The notes: generated by a model not told the origin, from the letters alone. A stretch of DNA of 64,000 nucleotides from Achromobacter mucicolens (GCF_902859725.1 NZ_CADIJP010000019.1:61176-125175), one strand, 5' to 3'; shown: positions 7,642 to 17,800, counted from the first letter of the stretch. Program-made: numbers and translations.

Positions 7642-8400
7642 ATGCTTCACAAACGCCCGCTCATCGCGCTGACCCTGGCGCTCGCCGCCGCGTGGGGCGC
7701 CAATGCCAGCGCGGGGGAACTGGTGGTGTCGGCCGCCGCCAGCCTGACCAACGCATTCAAGGACGTCGCGCAAGGCTTTGAAAAGGAACACCCCGGCACC
7801 AAGGTGATCCTGAATTTCGGCGCCTCCGATGTGCTGCTTCAGCAAATCGTGAAGGGCGCGCCCGCCGACGTGTTTGCGTCGGCCGACCAGAAGGCCATGG
7901 ACAAGGCGGTCGAGGAAAAGGCCGTCAAGCCCGCCTCGCGAGTCGATTTCGCGGCCAATGAGATCGTGCTGATCGTCCCGAGCGACAGCAAGGCCGGCAT
8001 CAAGACGCTCAAGGACCTGGAGCGTCCCGAGATCAAGCGCATTGCCTACGGCAATCCGTCCTCGGTGCCGGTGGGCCGCTACACGCAGGCTGCGCTGCAG
8101 GCCCAGGGCCTGTGGGATGCCGTGCAGGCCAAGAGTGTGCTGGCGCAGAACGTGCGCCAGAGCCTGGACTACGTGGCGCGCGGCGAGGTCGACGCGGGCT
8201 TTGTGTTCGCCACCGACGCGGCCGTCATGCCGGGCAAGGTCAACGTGGCCGTGCGCGTGCCATCGCAGACGCCAGTGACCTATCCGATTGCGCTGACCAC
8301 GCGCGAGGCCGCCGCCAAGGAAGCCGAAAGCTTCGTCAAGTACGTGCTGTCGCCGGCGGGGCAGGCGATACTGTCGCGCTATGGATTCCAAAAGCCCTGA
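7642..8400 (+). CDS. modA: Molybdate ABC transporter, periplasmic substrate-binding protein
   Basis: A 252-aa protein with a signal peptide (MLHKRPLIALTLALAAAWGANASAG) and the ModA hallmarks: LVVSAAASLTNAF, where the two Ser ligands contact the oxyanion; NFGASDVLLQQI; GAPADVFASAD; and YGNPSSVPVGRY. It binds molybdate or tungstate and delivers it to ModBC. The ATG at 7642 has AGGAGA at 7631-7636; an ATG at 7609 is in frame but lacks spacing from the ModE box. It is first gene of modABC, 27 bp before modB. Confidence 0.95.
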   Translation: MLHKRPLIALTLALAAAWGANASAGELVVSAAASLTNAFKDVAQGFEKEHPGTKVILNFGASDVLLQQIVKGAPADVFASADQKAMDKAVEEKAVKPASRVDFAANEIVLIVPSDSKAGIKTLKDLERPEIKRIAYGNPSSVPVGRYTQAALQAQGLWDAVQAKSVLAQNVRQSLDYVARGEVDAGFVFATDAAVMPGKVNVAVRVPSQTPVTYPIALTTREAAAKEAESFVKYVLSPAGQAILSRYGFQKP

Positions 8401-8427
8401 GTGTCCGTTCAATCGTAGTGAATATCG

Positions 8428-9114
8428 ATGAGTGATCCGGTCTGGGTCCCGCTGCTGCTTTCGTTGAAAGTGGCAGGCTGGGCGACGCTATTGGCGACCG
8501 TGGCCGGCACGGCCGCGGCGTATTGCCTATCCCGCTGGCGCTGGCCGGGCCGCGACCTGCTGGACGCCATCCTGACCTTGCCGCTGGTGCTGCCGCCGAC
8601 CGTGCTGGGCTACTACCTGCTGGTGCTGCTGGGCCGGCGCGGCATCATTGGCGAAACGCTGGCGGGCTGGGGCATCGAACTCGTATTCACCTGGCAGGGC
8701 GCCGTGGTGGCGGCGTCCGTGGTGGCCTTTCCGCTGGTGTTCAAGTCGGCCCGCGCCGCCTTCGAAAGCGTGGATGGCCAGCTTGAAAACGCGGCGCGCG
8801 TGCTGGGCGTGGGCGAGGCGGGCGTGTTCTTTCGCGTCACCTTGCCGCTGGCCGCGCGCGGGATCGCCGCGGGCGTGCTGCTGGCCTTTGCACGGGCGCT
8901 GGGCGAGTTCGGCGCCACGCTGATGATCGCGGGCAACCTGCCGGGCCGGACGCAGACCTTGTCGGTCGCCATCTACGAAGCCGTTCAGGCCGGCGACGAC
9001 GCCACCGCCAACATGCTGGTGCTGGTCACGTCCGTGACCTGCATCGTCGTGCTGCTGGCCGCCGGCAAGCTGGTGCCCATTGGCGCCGGCCAGCGCAACG
9101 GAGGCGGGCGATGA
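8428..9114 (+). CDS. modB: Molybdate ABC transporter permease
   Basis: A 228-aa inner-membrane protein with five to six hydrophobic segments. It has the cytoplasmic EAA loop ENAARVLGVGEAGVFFRVTLPLA, then GIAAGVLLAFARALGEFGATLMIAGN, which is diagnostic for ModB/CysT permeases. It forms the translocation path for molybdate with ModA and ModC. Its last codons overlap the modC start (ATGA at 9111-9114). Confidence 0.95.
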   Translation: MSDPVWVPLLLSLKVAGWATLLATVAGTAAAYCLSRWRWPGRDLLDAILTLPLVLPPTVLGYYLLVLLGRRGIIGETLAGWGIELVFTWQGAVVAASVVAFPLVFKSARAAFESVDGQLENAARVLGVGEAGVFFRVTLPLAARGIAAGVLLAFARALGEFGATLMIAGNLPGRTQTLSVAIYEAVQAGDDATANMLVLVTSVTCIVVLLAAGKLVPIGAGQRNGGGR

Positions 9115-9797
9115 GCATCGACCTTTCCGTGCGCAAGCACATGGTGTCGGGCGACCGCAAATTCGACCTCGACGTGCAATTCAAGTCGGCCGCCAAGCGC
9201 ATCGCGCTGTTCGGGCCGTCCGGCGCGGGGAAAAGCCTGACCCTGCGCGCGGTGGCCGGACTGCTGCGCCCGGACGCAGGGCGCATCGAGGTCAACGGAC
9301 GGGTGCTGTTCGACAGCCAGGCAAGCATCTGCCTGCCCGCGCGGACCCGCCGCGTGGCCTACCTGTTCCAGGACTACGCGCTTTTTCCCCACCTGACCGT
9401 GGCGCAGAACATCGCCTTCGGCCTGCGCCGCGGGTTGTTCAATCCGCCCCGGCGCGAGGTAACGCGCGAGGCACGGCGCTGGGTCGACGCGTTCGAGCTG
9501 GGCGCCATTGTCGGCAGCTACCCCCACGAAATTTCAGGTGGGCAAAAGCAGCGCGTCGCCCTGGCGCGGGCCCTGATGCTGCAGCCCGACATCCTGCTGC
9601 TGGACGAACCGTTTTCCGCGCTGGACTCGCAACTGCGCGGCAAGATGCGGCAAGAGCTGGACGCGCTGCAACGCCAGCTGGATGTGCCGATGCTGCTGAT
9701 CACGCACGATCCCGCGGACGTCGAGGCGCTGGCCGACGAGGTCTTCGAAGTGCGCGAGGGCAGGGTGGGGCGCCACGACGAGAACGTCGGGCTTTAG
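9111..9797 (+). CDS. modC: Molybdate ABC transporter ATP-binding protein, short form lacking the Mop domain
   Basis: A 228-aa ABC ATPase with Walker A GPSGAGKS (residues 35-42), the Q-loop in AYLFQDYALFPHLTV, signature ISGGQKQRV, Walker B ILLLDEPFSALD and the switch His in LLITHDPADV. It energises ModB. Typical ModC proteins are about 350 residues with a C-terminal molybdate-binding (Mop/TOBE) domain. This one stops just after the ATPase core (VFEVREGRV), so that regulatory domain is missing. Two Mop-like repeats are instead present in the neighbouring ModE. Confidence 0.93.
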   Translation: MSIDLSVRKHMVSGDRKFDLDVQFKSAAKRIALFGPSGAGKSLTLRAVAGLLRPDAGRIEVNGRVLFDSQASICLPARTRRVAYLFQDYALFPHLTVAQNIAFGLRRGLFNPPRREVTREARRWVDAFELGAIVGSYPHEISGGQKQRVALARALMLQPDILLLDEPFSALDSQLRGKMRQELDALQRQLDVPMLLITHDPADVEALADEVFEVREGRVGRHDENVGL

Positions 9798-9812
9798 TGC
9801 GCCGGCGTGGCG

Positions 9813-9830
9813 GCCGCCTTCGCTGGCGGC
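9813..9830. terminator. Possible bidirectional hairpin between modC and modE
   Basis: GCCGCC (9813-9818), loop TTCGCT, then GGCGGC (9825-9830) forms a 6-bp GC stem within the 39-bp gap between the convergent modC and modE stops. There is no T-tract, so factor-independent termination is only possible. Confidence 0.35.
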
Positions 9831-9836
9831 TGCGCG

Positions 9837-10631
9837 TCAGTCGAGCACGCCGAGGATCACGCTGGACGCCTTGAAAATCGCCACGGCTTCGGCGCCAACG
9901 TCCAGTTTCAGGTCGGCCGCGCTTTCGTTCGTGACGATGGCGGCCAGCGTCGTGCCGCCGTCCATCGCGATCAGGATCTCGCTGTTGACGGCGCCCGGCC
10001 GCAGGTCGGTGATGCGCCCCTGCAACTGGTTGCGCGCCGACAGTCGCAGGCCCGGGCCCGGCGCGCCAACAATGACCGAAGACGCCTTGACCAGCGCGAT
10101 GGCTTCCTTGCCGGGAGCCAGGCCCAGTTCTTTCGTGCTTTCACGCGTGATCGTGGCCGCGACGGTATGACCGCCGGCAATACGCAGGAGCACTTCGTCG
10201 TTGACGGCGCCCGCGCGGATCTCGATGACGGTCCCCAGGAATTTATTGCGTGCGCTGGTCTTGAGCATGAATCGCCTCATCAGGTCGATGTCGCCGCTGG
10301 CATCCAGCCCCGCGCGCGTCAGGTTGTCCATGAACTTGCGGTGTTCGACTTCGAGCGCCCGGAAGGTCGCGATCAGGCCGCGCGCCCGATCGGTAAGCTG
10401 CGTGCCGCCGCCGCCCTTGCCGCCAGCCGCGCGCAGCACCAGCGGTTCACCGGCCAGGTTGTTCATGGCGTCGATGGCGTCCCAGGCGCCCTTGTAGCTC
10501 ATGCCCACGGCGCGTGCCGCCGCCGTGATCGACCCGGTGGCGTCGATCTGCGCCAGGAGGTCGATGCGGTTCTTGCCGCCCCAGGTCTGGGCGCCGGAGC
10601 GAAACCAAATGGAGCCGTCGAGTTCAAGCAT
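9837..10631 (-). CDS. modE: Molybdate-responsive transcriptional regulator ModE
   Basis: A 264-aa protein, the size of E. coli ModE. Residues 1 to about 115 form a LysR-like winged helix (DLLAQIDATGSITAAARAVGMSYKGAWDAID, then GGKGGGGTQLTDRA). Two Mop domains follow: TSARNKFLGTVIEIRAGAVN and LSARNQLQGRITDLRPGAVN begin them, and each ends in a KASSVI motif. Molybdate bound at the Mop dimer would trigger binding to the box at 7585-7608. The start at 10631 (MLELDGSIWF) is preferred over an in-frame ATG at 10772, which adds 47 non-conserved residues. It is convergent with modC, and the regulator is probably transcribed separately. Confidence 0.95.
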   Translation of the reverse strand: MLELDGSIWFRSGAQTWGGKNRIDLLAQIDATGSITAAARAVGMSYKGAWDAIDAMNNLAGEPLVLRAAGGKGGGGTQLTDRARGLIATFRALEVEHRKFMDNLTRAGLDASGDIDLMRRFMLKTSARNKFLGTVIEIRAGAVNDEVLLRIAGGHTVAATITRESTKELGLAPGKEAIALVKASSVIVGAPGPGLRLSARNQLQGRITDLRPGAVNSEILIAMDGGTTLAAIVTNESAADLKLDVGAEAVAIFKASSVILGVLD

Positions 10632-10806
10632 GCGCGTGTCGGTAGGAGTGGCCGGGAGCGACGGGAAGTGTAACGGACCGGGCGCGGGGCGCAATGCGGC
10701 CGCGACGATTCCGGGCGGATGGTTGGTGGTTGCGAATGAGATTCTGTTGAAACTTTGGTGGCTTCGCGGCACTATGTTGTCGCCTTGAACTCACGGAGAG
10801 ATCGAC

Positions 10807-11403
10807 ATGAAAGCGTTGAAAATGCTGACGGCGGGTTCCATGACGGCATTGCTGGCGGCCTGCGCCTCCGGTCCCACGGTCAAGAGCGACTATGACCACC
10901 AGGCCGATTTCGCGCAGTATCAGACCTTCGGCTACATGTCTCCGCTGGGTACGGACAAGGCCGGCTACAACACGCTGCTGACCGAACGCCTGAAGAGCGC
11001 GGCGCGCGGCCAGATGGAAATGCGCGGGTATACCTACAGCACCACCAATCCCGACCTATTGTTGAACTTTGGCGCCAAGCTCCAGCAGCAGACCGAAGTC
11101 ACGCCCGGCTTCGCACCCATGGGCCCGTATTACGGTTATCGCACCGGCTTCTACGGGGGCTGGCCCGGCTACGGTTGGGGCGACGACGTCTATCAATACA
11201 CCGAGGGCACGCTCAGCGTCGATCTGGTCGATGCGCGGCGGCGGCAACTGGTCTGGGAGGGCGTCGCCGTCGGCGAAGTCCAGAATCCCGACAGCGCCGG
11301 TTCCCAGCAGAACGTGGACAAGGTGGTGGCGGAGATCTTCGCCAAGTATCCCTTCCGCGCTGGCGTCGGGACGCCGCAGGTGCCGGACAAGACCAAGCGC
11401 TAG
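10807..11403 (+). CDS. DUF4136 outer-envelope lipoprotein
   Basis: A 198-aa protein with a lipoprotein signal peptide ending in the lipobox LLAAC (Cys at about residue 19). The DUF4136 fold follows: YDHQADFAQYQTFGYM, then TNPDLLLNF, then GTLSVDLVDARRRQLVWEGVA. A Gly/Tyr-rich insert (YYGYRTGFYGGWPGYGWG) separates the halves. It is probably anchored in the outer membrane facing the periplasm; function is unknown. GGAGAG lies upstream at about 10794. It ends 10 bp before the patatin gene, suggesting co-transcription. Confidence 0.88.
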   Translation: MKALKMLTAGSMTALLAACASGPTVKSDYDHQADFAQYQTFGYMSPLGTDKAGYNTLLTERLKSAARGQMEMRGYTYSTTNPDLLLNFGAKLQQQTEVTPGFAPMGPYYGYRTGFYGGWPGYGWGDDVYQYTEGTLSVDLVDARRRQLVWEGVAVGEVQNPDSAGSQQNVDKVVAEIFAKYPFRAGVGTPQVPDKTKR

Positions 11404-11413
11404 AGGACGCCGC

Positions 11414-12610
11414 ATGACTGCAAGCCGCGAGGCCCTGACCGAAGACACCGGCGACACGCCGTCCTACGACACCGTCGCGCTCGTGCTGCAAGGGGGCGGG
11501 GCGTTGGGTTCGTACCAGGCAGGGGTGTACCAGGGCCTGCACGAAGCCGGCATCCGGCCTAACTGGATTTCCGGCATTTCCATCGGTTCGATCAACGCGG
11601 CCATCATCGCCGGGTCCCCGGAAGACGAGCGCGTCGAGCGCCTGCGCGGCTTCTGGGAAAGCATCTGCCGGCCCACGGGCTTTGCCGCGCTGCCCTGGGG
11701 CGATACCTTGGACGGCATGTTCGAAGGGGTGCCGTTCGGGTTCGGCTCGCCCGCCATGAACGGACAGGTCTCCGCGCTGCAAGCCCTGTTGACCGGCCAG
11801 CCGGGCTTTTTCAAGCCGCGCTTTCCGCCGCCTTACCTGGTGCGCGGGCGCGGCGCCGCCTCCACCAGCTTCTACGACACAACGCCTCTGGCCGCCACGC
11901 TGCGCCAGTTCGTGGATTTTGACCTGCTCAACAGCGGCGCGGTGCGGGCGAGCTTCGGCGCCGTCAACGTGCGTTCGGGCAATTTCGCGTATTTCGACAG
12001 CCTGCACGACACCCTGCGGCCCGAGCACATCATGGCATCGGGCGCGTTGCCGCCGGGGTTTCCGTCGGTGGAGATCGATGGCGAGCATTACTGGGACGGC
12101 GGCCTCGTATCCAACACGCCGCTCGCGCAGGTGCTAACCACGGACAACATGCGCGACACGCTGGCGTTCCAGGTCGACCTGTGGCCCGCGCGCGGCTCGC
12201 TGCCGACGTCGCTGGAAGAGGTGGCCGAGCGGCAAAAGGACATCCAGTATTCCAGCCGCACCCGGTTGGTAACAGACCAGCTCCGGCGCGTCCTGAAACT
12301 GCGGCATGGCTTGCAGCGCCTCTTGGAACGCCTGCCGGAAAGCGAACGCAGCGCGCCCGAACTGGCGGACATCCGCAAGCTATCGCACACGCCGGCCACC
12401 AACATCGTCAACCTCATCTACGAGGCCAAGCACCGCGAGCGCTATTCCAAGGACTACGAGTTCGGCACCGAAGCCATGCGTGAACACTGGGAGTCGGGCC
12501 TGGCGGACATCCGCCATACGCTGGAAAAGCCCGGCATCCTGGCCCGGCCCACGCAGGACAGCTGCTTTGTCACGCACGATATCCATCGCAACGGGACCCA
12601 TCATTCGTAA
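11414..12610 (+). CDS. Patatin-like phospholipase
   Basis: A 398-aa protein with the patatin catalytic dyad. The oxyanion loop QGGGALGSYQAG is at residues 26-37, the nucleophile Ser56 is in GISIGS, and the catalytic Asp228 is in DGGLVSNTP. The C-terminal 150 residues resemble the DUF3734 tail common in bacterial patatins (KDIQYSSRTRLVTDQLRRVL, TNIVNLIYEAK). It should hydrolyse acyl esters of lipids. No signal peptide is seen. The reading frame is open for 115 codons upstream, but that part overlaps the lipoprotein gene in another frame, so the ATG at 11414 is used. Confidence 0.93.
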   Translation: MTASREALTEDTGDTPSYDTVALVLQGGGALGSYQAGVYQGLHEAGIRPNWISGISIGSINAAIIAGSPEDERVERLRGFWESICRPTGFAALPWGDTLDGMFEGVPFGFGSPAMNGQVSALQALLTGQPGFFKPRFPPPYLVRGRGAASTSFYDTTPLAATLRQFVDFDLLNSGAVRASFGAVNVRSGNFAYFDSLHDTLRPEHIMASGALPPGFPSVEIDGEHYWDGGLVSNTPLAQVLTTDNMRDTLAFQVDLWPARGSLPTSLEEVAERQKDIQYSSRTRLVTDQLRRVLKLRHGLQRLLERLPESERSAPELADIRKLSHTPATNIVNLIYEAKHRERYSKDYEFGTEAMREHWESGLADIRHTLEKPGILARPTQDSCFVTHDIHRNGTHHS

Positions 12611-12783
12611 CGCAGTGGCGGCTTACCGTCGTTTGCGGGGTGGGCAGGTCGGATTGGTCTGAAAGATGCGCGGCGACGGGCTGAAATCCGCGCCGTGCAG
12701 GTAGCCTTCAAGGACATTCCGCAACCTTGTTCCGGGACGGGCCGCCCCTTGCATGCCGGCGGCCATCCTGGTGGAGATCCGCC

Positions 12784-13242
12784 TTGAATGCTCCTGTGCC
12801 CGCTCCCTTTCTTGTCAAGCCCGGCACGCGCAAGCGCGCGCGTACGTCCGCTAGCAACCCCGAACGTGGCCCCGCATGCAGCCCCTCGCGGACGCAATCA
12901 ACCGCCGGCCGGGCGCCGGACCTGCCCCAAGACCCCGTGGACGGGTGGTGGAGCCTGCTCTACTGGGGCTGGACGCTGCAATTGCCCAACGGCGCGCGCT
13001 TGGACCTCACCGAAGTCGAGCGCGCCTGCTTCGCCTGCCTGGTCAGGAATCCGCAGCGTGAATTGGTCCGCGAAGAAGTGAAACACCTGCGCGGCGGCAT
13101 GAACATGCGGTCACTCAATGTCGCGATCTGCCGGCTGCGCACCAAGGTCCGCCAGGCGGGTGCGCGGCTGCCCCTGCACACGGTGCATGGCGTCGGCTAT
13201 GCGTTCCTGGGCAATCTCCGAGAGCTCGCCAGCAGCAAATAA
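12784..13242 (+). CDS. Orphan winged-helix (OmpR/PhoB C-terminal type) DNA-binding protein
   Basis: The C-terminal 100 residues match a Trans_reg_C winged helix: GWTLQLPNGARLDLTEVERA, then MNMRSLNVAICRLRTKVRQAG, ending LHTVHGVGYAFL. There is no receiver domain; the N-terminus is a Pro/Arg/Ser-rich, probably disordered stretch. No good ATG exists. A TTG at 12784 with GGTGGAG about 8 bases upstream is the best guess, giving 152 aa, and a TTG at 12727 would add 19 residues. It ends 204 bp before the RND efflux operon in the same orientation, so it could regulate that operon. The cognate sensor is not visible. Confidence 0.75.
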   Translation: MNAPVPAPFLVKPGTRKRARTSASNPERGPACSPSRTQSTAGRAPDLPQDPVDGWWSLLYWGWTLQLPNGARLDLTEVERACFACLVRNPQRELVREEVKHLRGGMNMRSLNVAICRLRTKVRQAGARLPLHTVHGVGYAFLGNLRELASSK

Positions 13243-13446
13243 CTGTTGCGCAATTGCGCCTGAAAGTTCCCCCGGACCCCCCAAAAGTACGTGATTTCCC
13301 CAATATCTGAGTTACATTACTGGGCTATTCACGTGTCGTTGGTGACGCTTGGTCATGATTTGATCGCTGCTCTTCGGCACGTTCGAATTGCTGCGGTACC
13401 TGACGCGATTTCACGACGCGCTTCATTACGCTACGCGGGGGTTTCA

Positions 13447-14745
13447 ATGCGGTTTTCGCCTAAACGAATTTCGGGTCTGGCTGTTTCCGGTGGCGTCCTC
13501 GCGCTCATATTGGCCGGTTGCGGGGAAAGACCCCAGATGAATCCCGGCATGCCCCAGGTCAGCGTGGTCACAGTGCAGCCGCAGCGCGCGCCCATCGTCT
13601 CGGAATTGCCGGGCCGCGTGGATGCCGTGCGCGACGCGCAGATCCGCGCCCGGGTCACCGGCATCGTGCAGCGCATCACCTTCGAGCAGGGCGGCGACGT
13701 CAAGGAAAACCAGCTGCTGTTCAAGATCGATCCGGCGCCCTACAAGGCCGCCTACGATCAGGCGACGGCGCAGTTGAAGCAGGCGCAGGCCAACCTGTTC
13801 AGCGCCAAGCTCCTGGCCGACCGCTACGCGCCGCTGGTCAAGGCCAACGCCGTCAGCAAGCAGGAATACGACAACGCCGTGGCGTCCTTCCGCCAGGCCG
13901 ACGCCACCGTGGCCGCCGCGAAGGCCGCTCAGGACAACGCCGCCATCAACCTGAGCTACACGGACGTCACCTCGCCGATCACCGGCCGCATCGGCAAGCC
14001 GCTGGTCACCGAGGGCGCGCTGGTCGAATCCACGTCCGCCACGCAAATGGCCACGGTGCAGCAGCTCGATCCCATCTACGTCGACTTCACGCAGTCCACC
14101 GCCGATTTGGCCGCCCTGCGTCGCGCCTTTGCCAGCGGCCGTCTGCAGCAAGTGGGCAAGGACGCCGCCCGCGCCACCGTCGTGCTTGAAGACGGCTCCG
14201 AATACGAACATCCCGGCAAGCTGCTGTTCACCGGCATCACGGTGGATCCCAGCACCGGCCAGGTGAACCTGCGCGCCGAGGTCCCCAATCCCGATGGCAT
14301 CCTGCTGCCCGGCATGTACGTGCGGGTCCGCCTGGAGCAGGGCTTTGACGATGTCGCCCTGCTGGTTCCCCAACAGGCGCTGCAGCGCACGGCCGACGGC
14401 AAGCAGAGCCTGATGCTGGTGCGCGACAACAAGATCGCGCAGGCGCCGGTCACCACTGGCGGCGCGTACGAAAACAACTGGCTGATCACCAGCGGCCTGA
14501 AGGCAGGCGACGTGGTCGTGGTCGAAGGCTTCCAGAAGATCCGCCCCGGCGCGCCGGTGCAGGTCAGCCAATGGAACCGGGGCGGCACGCCCGCGCAGGG
14601 CGGCGCGCCCGCCGCGCAGCCTGGCGCCAAGCCCGCCGAACCTGGCGCGCAGCCCGGCGCCAAACCGGCCGAACCCGCCCCGCAGCCCGGCGCCAAGCCG
14701 GCCGAGCCGGCCCCGCAGGACAAGGCCGCCGGCCAGAAATCGTAA
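13447..14745 (+). CDS. RND efflux pump periplasmic adaptor (MexA/AcrA family, AxyA-like)
   Basis: A 432-aa membrane-fusion protein. The signal peptide ends in a lipobox (LALILAGC), so it should be lipidated in the inner membrane. Order of parts: beta-barrel/lipoyl start VVTVQPQRAPIVSELPGRV; alpha-hairpin with AQLKQAQANLFSAKLLADRYAPLV; lipoyl return NLSYTDVTSPITGRIGKPLVTEGALV; membrane-proximal domain to about residue 375; then a Pro/Ala/Gln/Lys-rich repetitive tail (repeats of AEPA-QPGAKP). The ATG at 13447 is chosen because the 52 upstream in-frame residues are not signal-like. It is first of a three-gene pump similar to MexAB-OprM and Achromobacter AxyABM. Confidence 0.93.
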   Translation: MRFSPKRISGLAVSGGVLALILAGCGERPQMNPGMPQVSVVTVQPQRAPIVSELPGRVDAVRDAQIRARVTGIVQRITFEQGGDVKENQLLFKIDPAPYKAAYDQATAQLKQAQANLFSAKLLADRYAPLVKANAVSKQEYDNAVASFRQADATVAAAKAAQDNAAINLSYTDVTSPITGRIGKPLVTEGALVESTSATQMATVQQLDPIYVDFTQSTADLAALRRAFASGRLQQVGKDAARATVVLEDGSEYEHPGKLLFTGITVDPSTGQVNLRAEVPNPDGILLPGMYVRVRLEQGFDDVALLVPQQALQRTADGKQSLMLVRDNKIAQAPVTTGGAYENNWLITSGLKAGDVVVVEGFQKIRPGAPVQVSQWNRGGTPAQGGAPAAQPGAKPAEPGAQPGAKPAEPAPQPGAKPAEPAPQDKAAGQKS

Positions 14746-14810
14746 GCGGCACGCGGCGCAGCAAGCGCCGCGTTCCTCTTTGGTGAGCATCGCTTTAAGA
14801 GTCAGCCCAC

Positions 14811-17800
14811 ATGCCGCAATTTTTCATCGATCGACCAATCTTCGCCTGGGTAGTTGCCCTTTTCATTCTGCTGGCAGGGGTGTTGGCCATCCCGAACATG
14901 CCGGTTGCGCAGTACCCCGATGTGGCCCCGCCGGCCATCACGATCACCGCGACCTACCCCGGCGCGTCGGCCCCCGAAGTGGCCGAATCGGTCACCAGCA
15001 TCATCGAAGATCAGCTCAACGGCGCCAAGGGCCTGATCTACTACGAGTCCGTCAGCGACTCCTACGGCACCTCGACCATCACCGCGACGTTTGCGCCGGG
15101 CACCAATCCTGACCTTGCGCAGGTGGACGTGCAGAACCGCGTGTCCAACGTGATCGCCCAGTTGCCCAGCGCGGTGCAGCAGCAGGGCCTGCAGTACGAG
15201 CAGACGAGTACCGGCTTTCTGATGATCGTGACGCTGTCGTCCACCGATGGTTCGCTGGACCAGACGGCGCTGGCCGACTACATCACCCGCAACGTGAAGA
15301 ACCCGGTTTCGCGGGTGCCGGGCGTGGGCCAGTTCCAGTTGTTCGCCGCGCCTCGCGCGATGCGCGTCTGGCTGGACCCGGCCAAGCTGGTTGGCTTCAA
15401 TCTCAGCATGGCCGAGGTCAACAACGCCATCGCCAGCCAGAACGTGCTGATCTCCGGCGGCAGCATCGGCGCGCCGCCCAATCCGGAATCGCAGCGCATC
15501 ACCGCCACGGTCACGGCCAATGGCCAGTTGAGCACGGTCGACGGCTTTGGCCGTATCGTCCTGCGTGCCAACACCGACGGCTCCAAGGTGCTGCTGCGCG
15601 ACGTCGCCCGCATCGAGGTCGGCGCCGACAACTACCAGTTCGGCGCCCGCCTGAACGGCAAGCCCACGGCGGCCTTCGCCATCGTGCTGTCACCCAATGC
15701 CAACGCGCTGGCCACGGCGCAAGGCGTGCGCAACCAGATGCAGGAGCTGTCCAAGTATTTCCCGGGCAACATCCAGTATTCGGTACCGTACGACACCGCG
15801 CCCTACGTCAAGGTCTCCATCGAGCAGGTGCTCCATACCCTGGCCGAAGCCATGGTGCTGGTGTTCCTGGTCATGTACCTGTTCCTGCAGAACGTGCGCT
15901 ACACGCTGATCCCGGCGCTCGTGGTCCCGGTGGCCATGCTGGGGTCGTTCGCCGTGATGCTGGCGCTGGGCTTCTCGATCAACGTGCTGACCATGTTCGC
16001 GATGGTGCTTGCCATCGGGATTCTCGTGGACGACGCCATCGTGGTCGTCGAAAACGTCGAGCGGATCATGGCGACCGAGGGCCTGCCGCCCAAGGAGGCC
16101 ACCAAAAAAGCCATGCCGCAGATCAGCGGCGCCATCATCGGGATCACGCTGGTGCTGGTGACCGTGTTCCTGCCGCTGGCCTTCATGAGCGGGTCGGTGG
16201 GCGTGATCTACCGCCAGTTCTCGGTGGCCATGGCCGTGTCCATCTTCTTTTCGGCGCTCTTGGCGCTGACCTTCACGCCGGCGCTGTGCGCCACGATCCT
16301 CAAGCCGGTGGCCAAGGGCCACCACGAGGACAAGAAGGGCTTTTTCGGCTGGTTCAACCGCAAGTTCGACGCCACGACGCACGGTTACCAGAACTGGGTT
16401 TCGCGCATCCTGCACAAGGGCGGCCGGATGATGCTGGCGTTCCTGGTGCTGGTCCTGCTTTTGGGCTGGCTCTACCTGCGCCTGCCGTCGTCGTTCCTGC
16501 CCGAGGAAGACCAGGGCTACGTGGTCAGCAACATCGAGCTGCCCACCGGCGCCAGCGCCAACCGTACGGTCGAGGTCATCGAGCAGGTCGAAAAATACTT
16601 CCAGGGCATTCCCGCCGTCGAGAACATCATTGCCGTGCAGGGCTACAGCTTCAACGGCAACGGTCTGAACGCGGCCATCGCCTTCACGACGCTCAAGGAC
16701 TTCAAGGACCGCAAGGAGCGCCAGGATTCGGCCGGCGCGATCGCCTTCACCGCCTTCGAAAAGCAACTCATGGGCATCCATGACGCGCAGGTCTTCACGC
16801 TGGTGCCGCCGGCCATCTCGTCGCTGGGCAACGCCACCGGTTTCGACTTGCGCCTGCAGGATCGCGGCGCCGCCGGCACCGAGGCCCTGGCCGCGGCCAC
16901 CGCGCAACTGATGGGCGAGGCCATGAAGAGCCCCGTGCTGTCGCAGGTCCGCATCACGGGCTTGTCGCCAGGCACGCAGCTCAGCCTGAACATCGACCGC
17001 GACAAGGCGGCCGCGCTGGGCGTGGACTTCAACGAAGCGGCATCGCTCATCTCGACCGCGGTCGGCTCGGCCTACCTGAGCAAGTTCCCCAACATGGGCC
17101 GGATGCAGAACATCTGGGTCCAGGCCGATGCGCCGTACCGCATGCAGTTGTCCGACGTGCTCAAGCTGAACGCCCGCAATGCGCAGGGCGGCATGGTGCC
17201 GCTGTCCACGTTCGTCAAGGGCGAATGGGTACAGGGGCCGGTGCAGGTCGTGCGCTACAACAGCTACGAGTCGATGCGTATCGGCGGCAGCTCGGCGCCG
17301 GGCTATTCCACCGGCGAGGCCATGGAAGAAATGCAGCGGCTGGTCGCCCAGTTGCCGCAAGGCTTTGGCTACGAATGGACGGGATTGTCCTATCAGGAAC
17401 GCCAGGCCGGCAACCAGGCCCCCATCCTGATGGGCCTGTCGCTCCTCGTCGTGTTCCTGGTGCTGGCCGCGCTGTATGAAAGCTGGGCCATCCCCATCTC
17501 CGTCATGCTGGTGGTGCCTCTGGGCATGCTGGGCGCGGTGGCGCTGGTCAGTGCGTTGGGCATGTCCAACGACGTGTACTTCCAGGTTGGCATGGTGACC
17601 GTGATCGGGCTGGCGGCCAAGAACGCCATTCTTATCGTGGAATTCGCCAAGGACCAGTACGCGCGCGGCATGGGCCTGTACGAGGCCGCGGTGGAGGCCG
17701 CGCGATTGCGCTTCCGGCCCATCCTGATGACGTCGCTGGCGTTCATCCTGGGCGTGATTCCGCTGGCGCTGGCCACTGGCGCGGGCGCGGCCAGTCAGCG

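Noticed and set aside
7489-8412. 307-aa minus-strand ORF opposite modA
   Set aside because: modA is unmistakable on the plus strand and the ORF overlaps its ModE box.
12601-12897. 98-aa minus-strand ORF between the patatin and winged-helix genes
   Set aside because: No family resemblance, no ribosome site, overlaps the winged-helix coding region.
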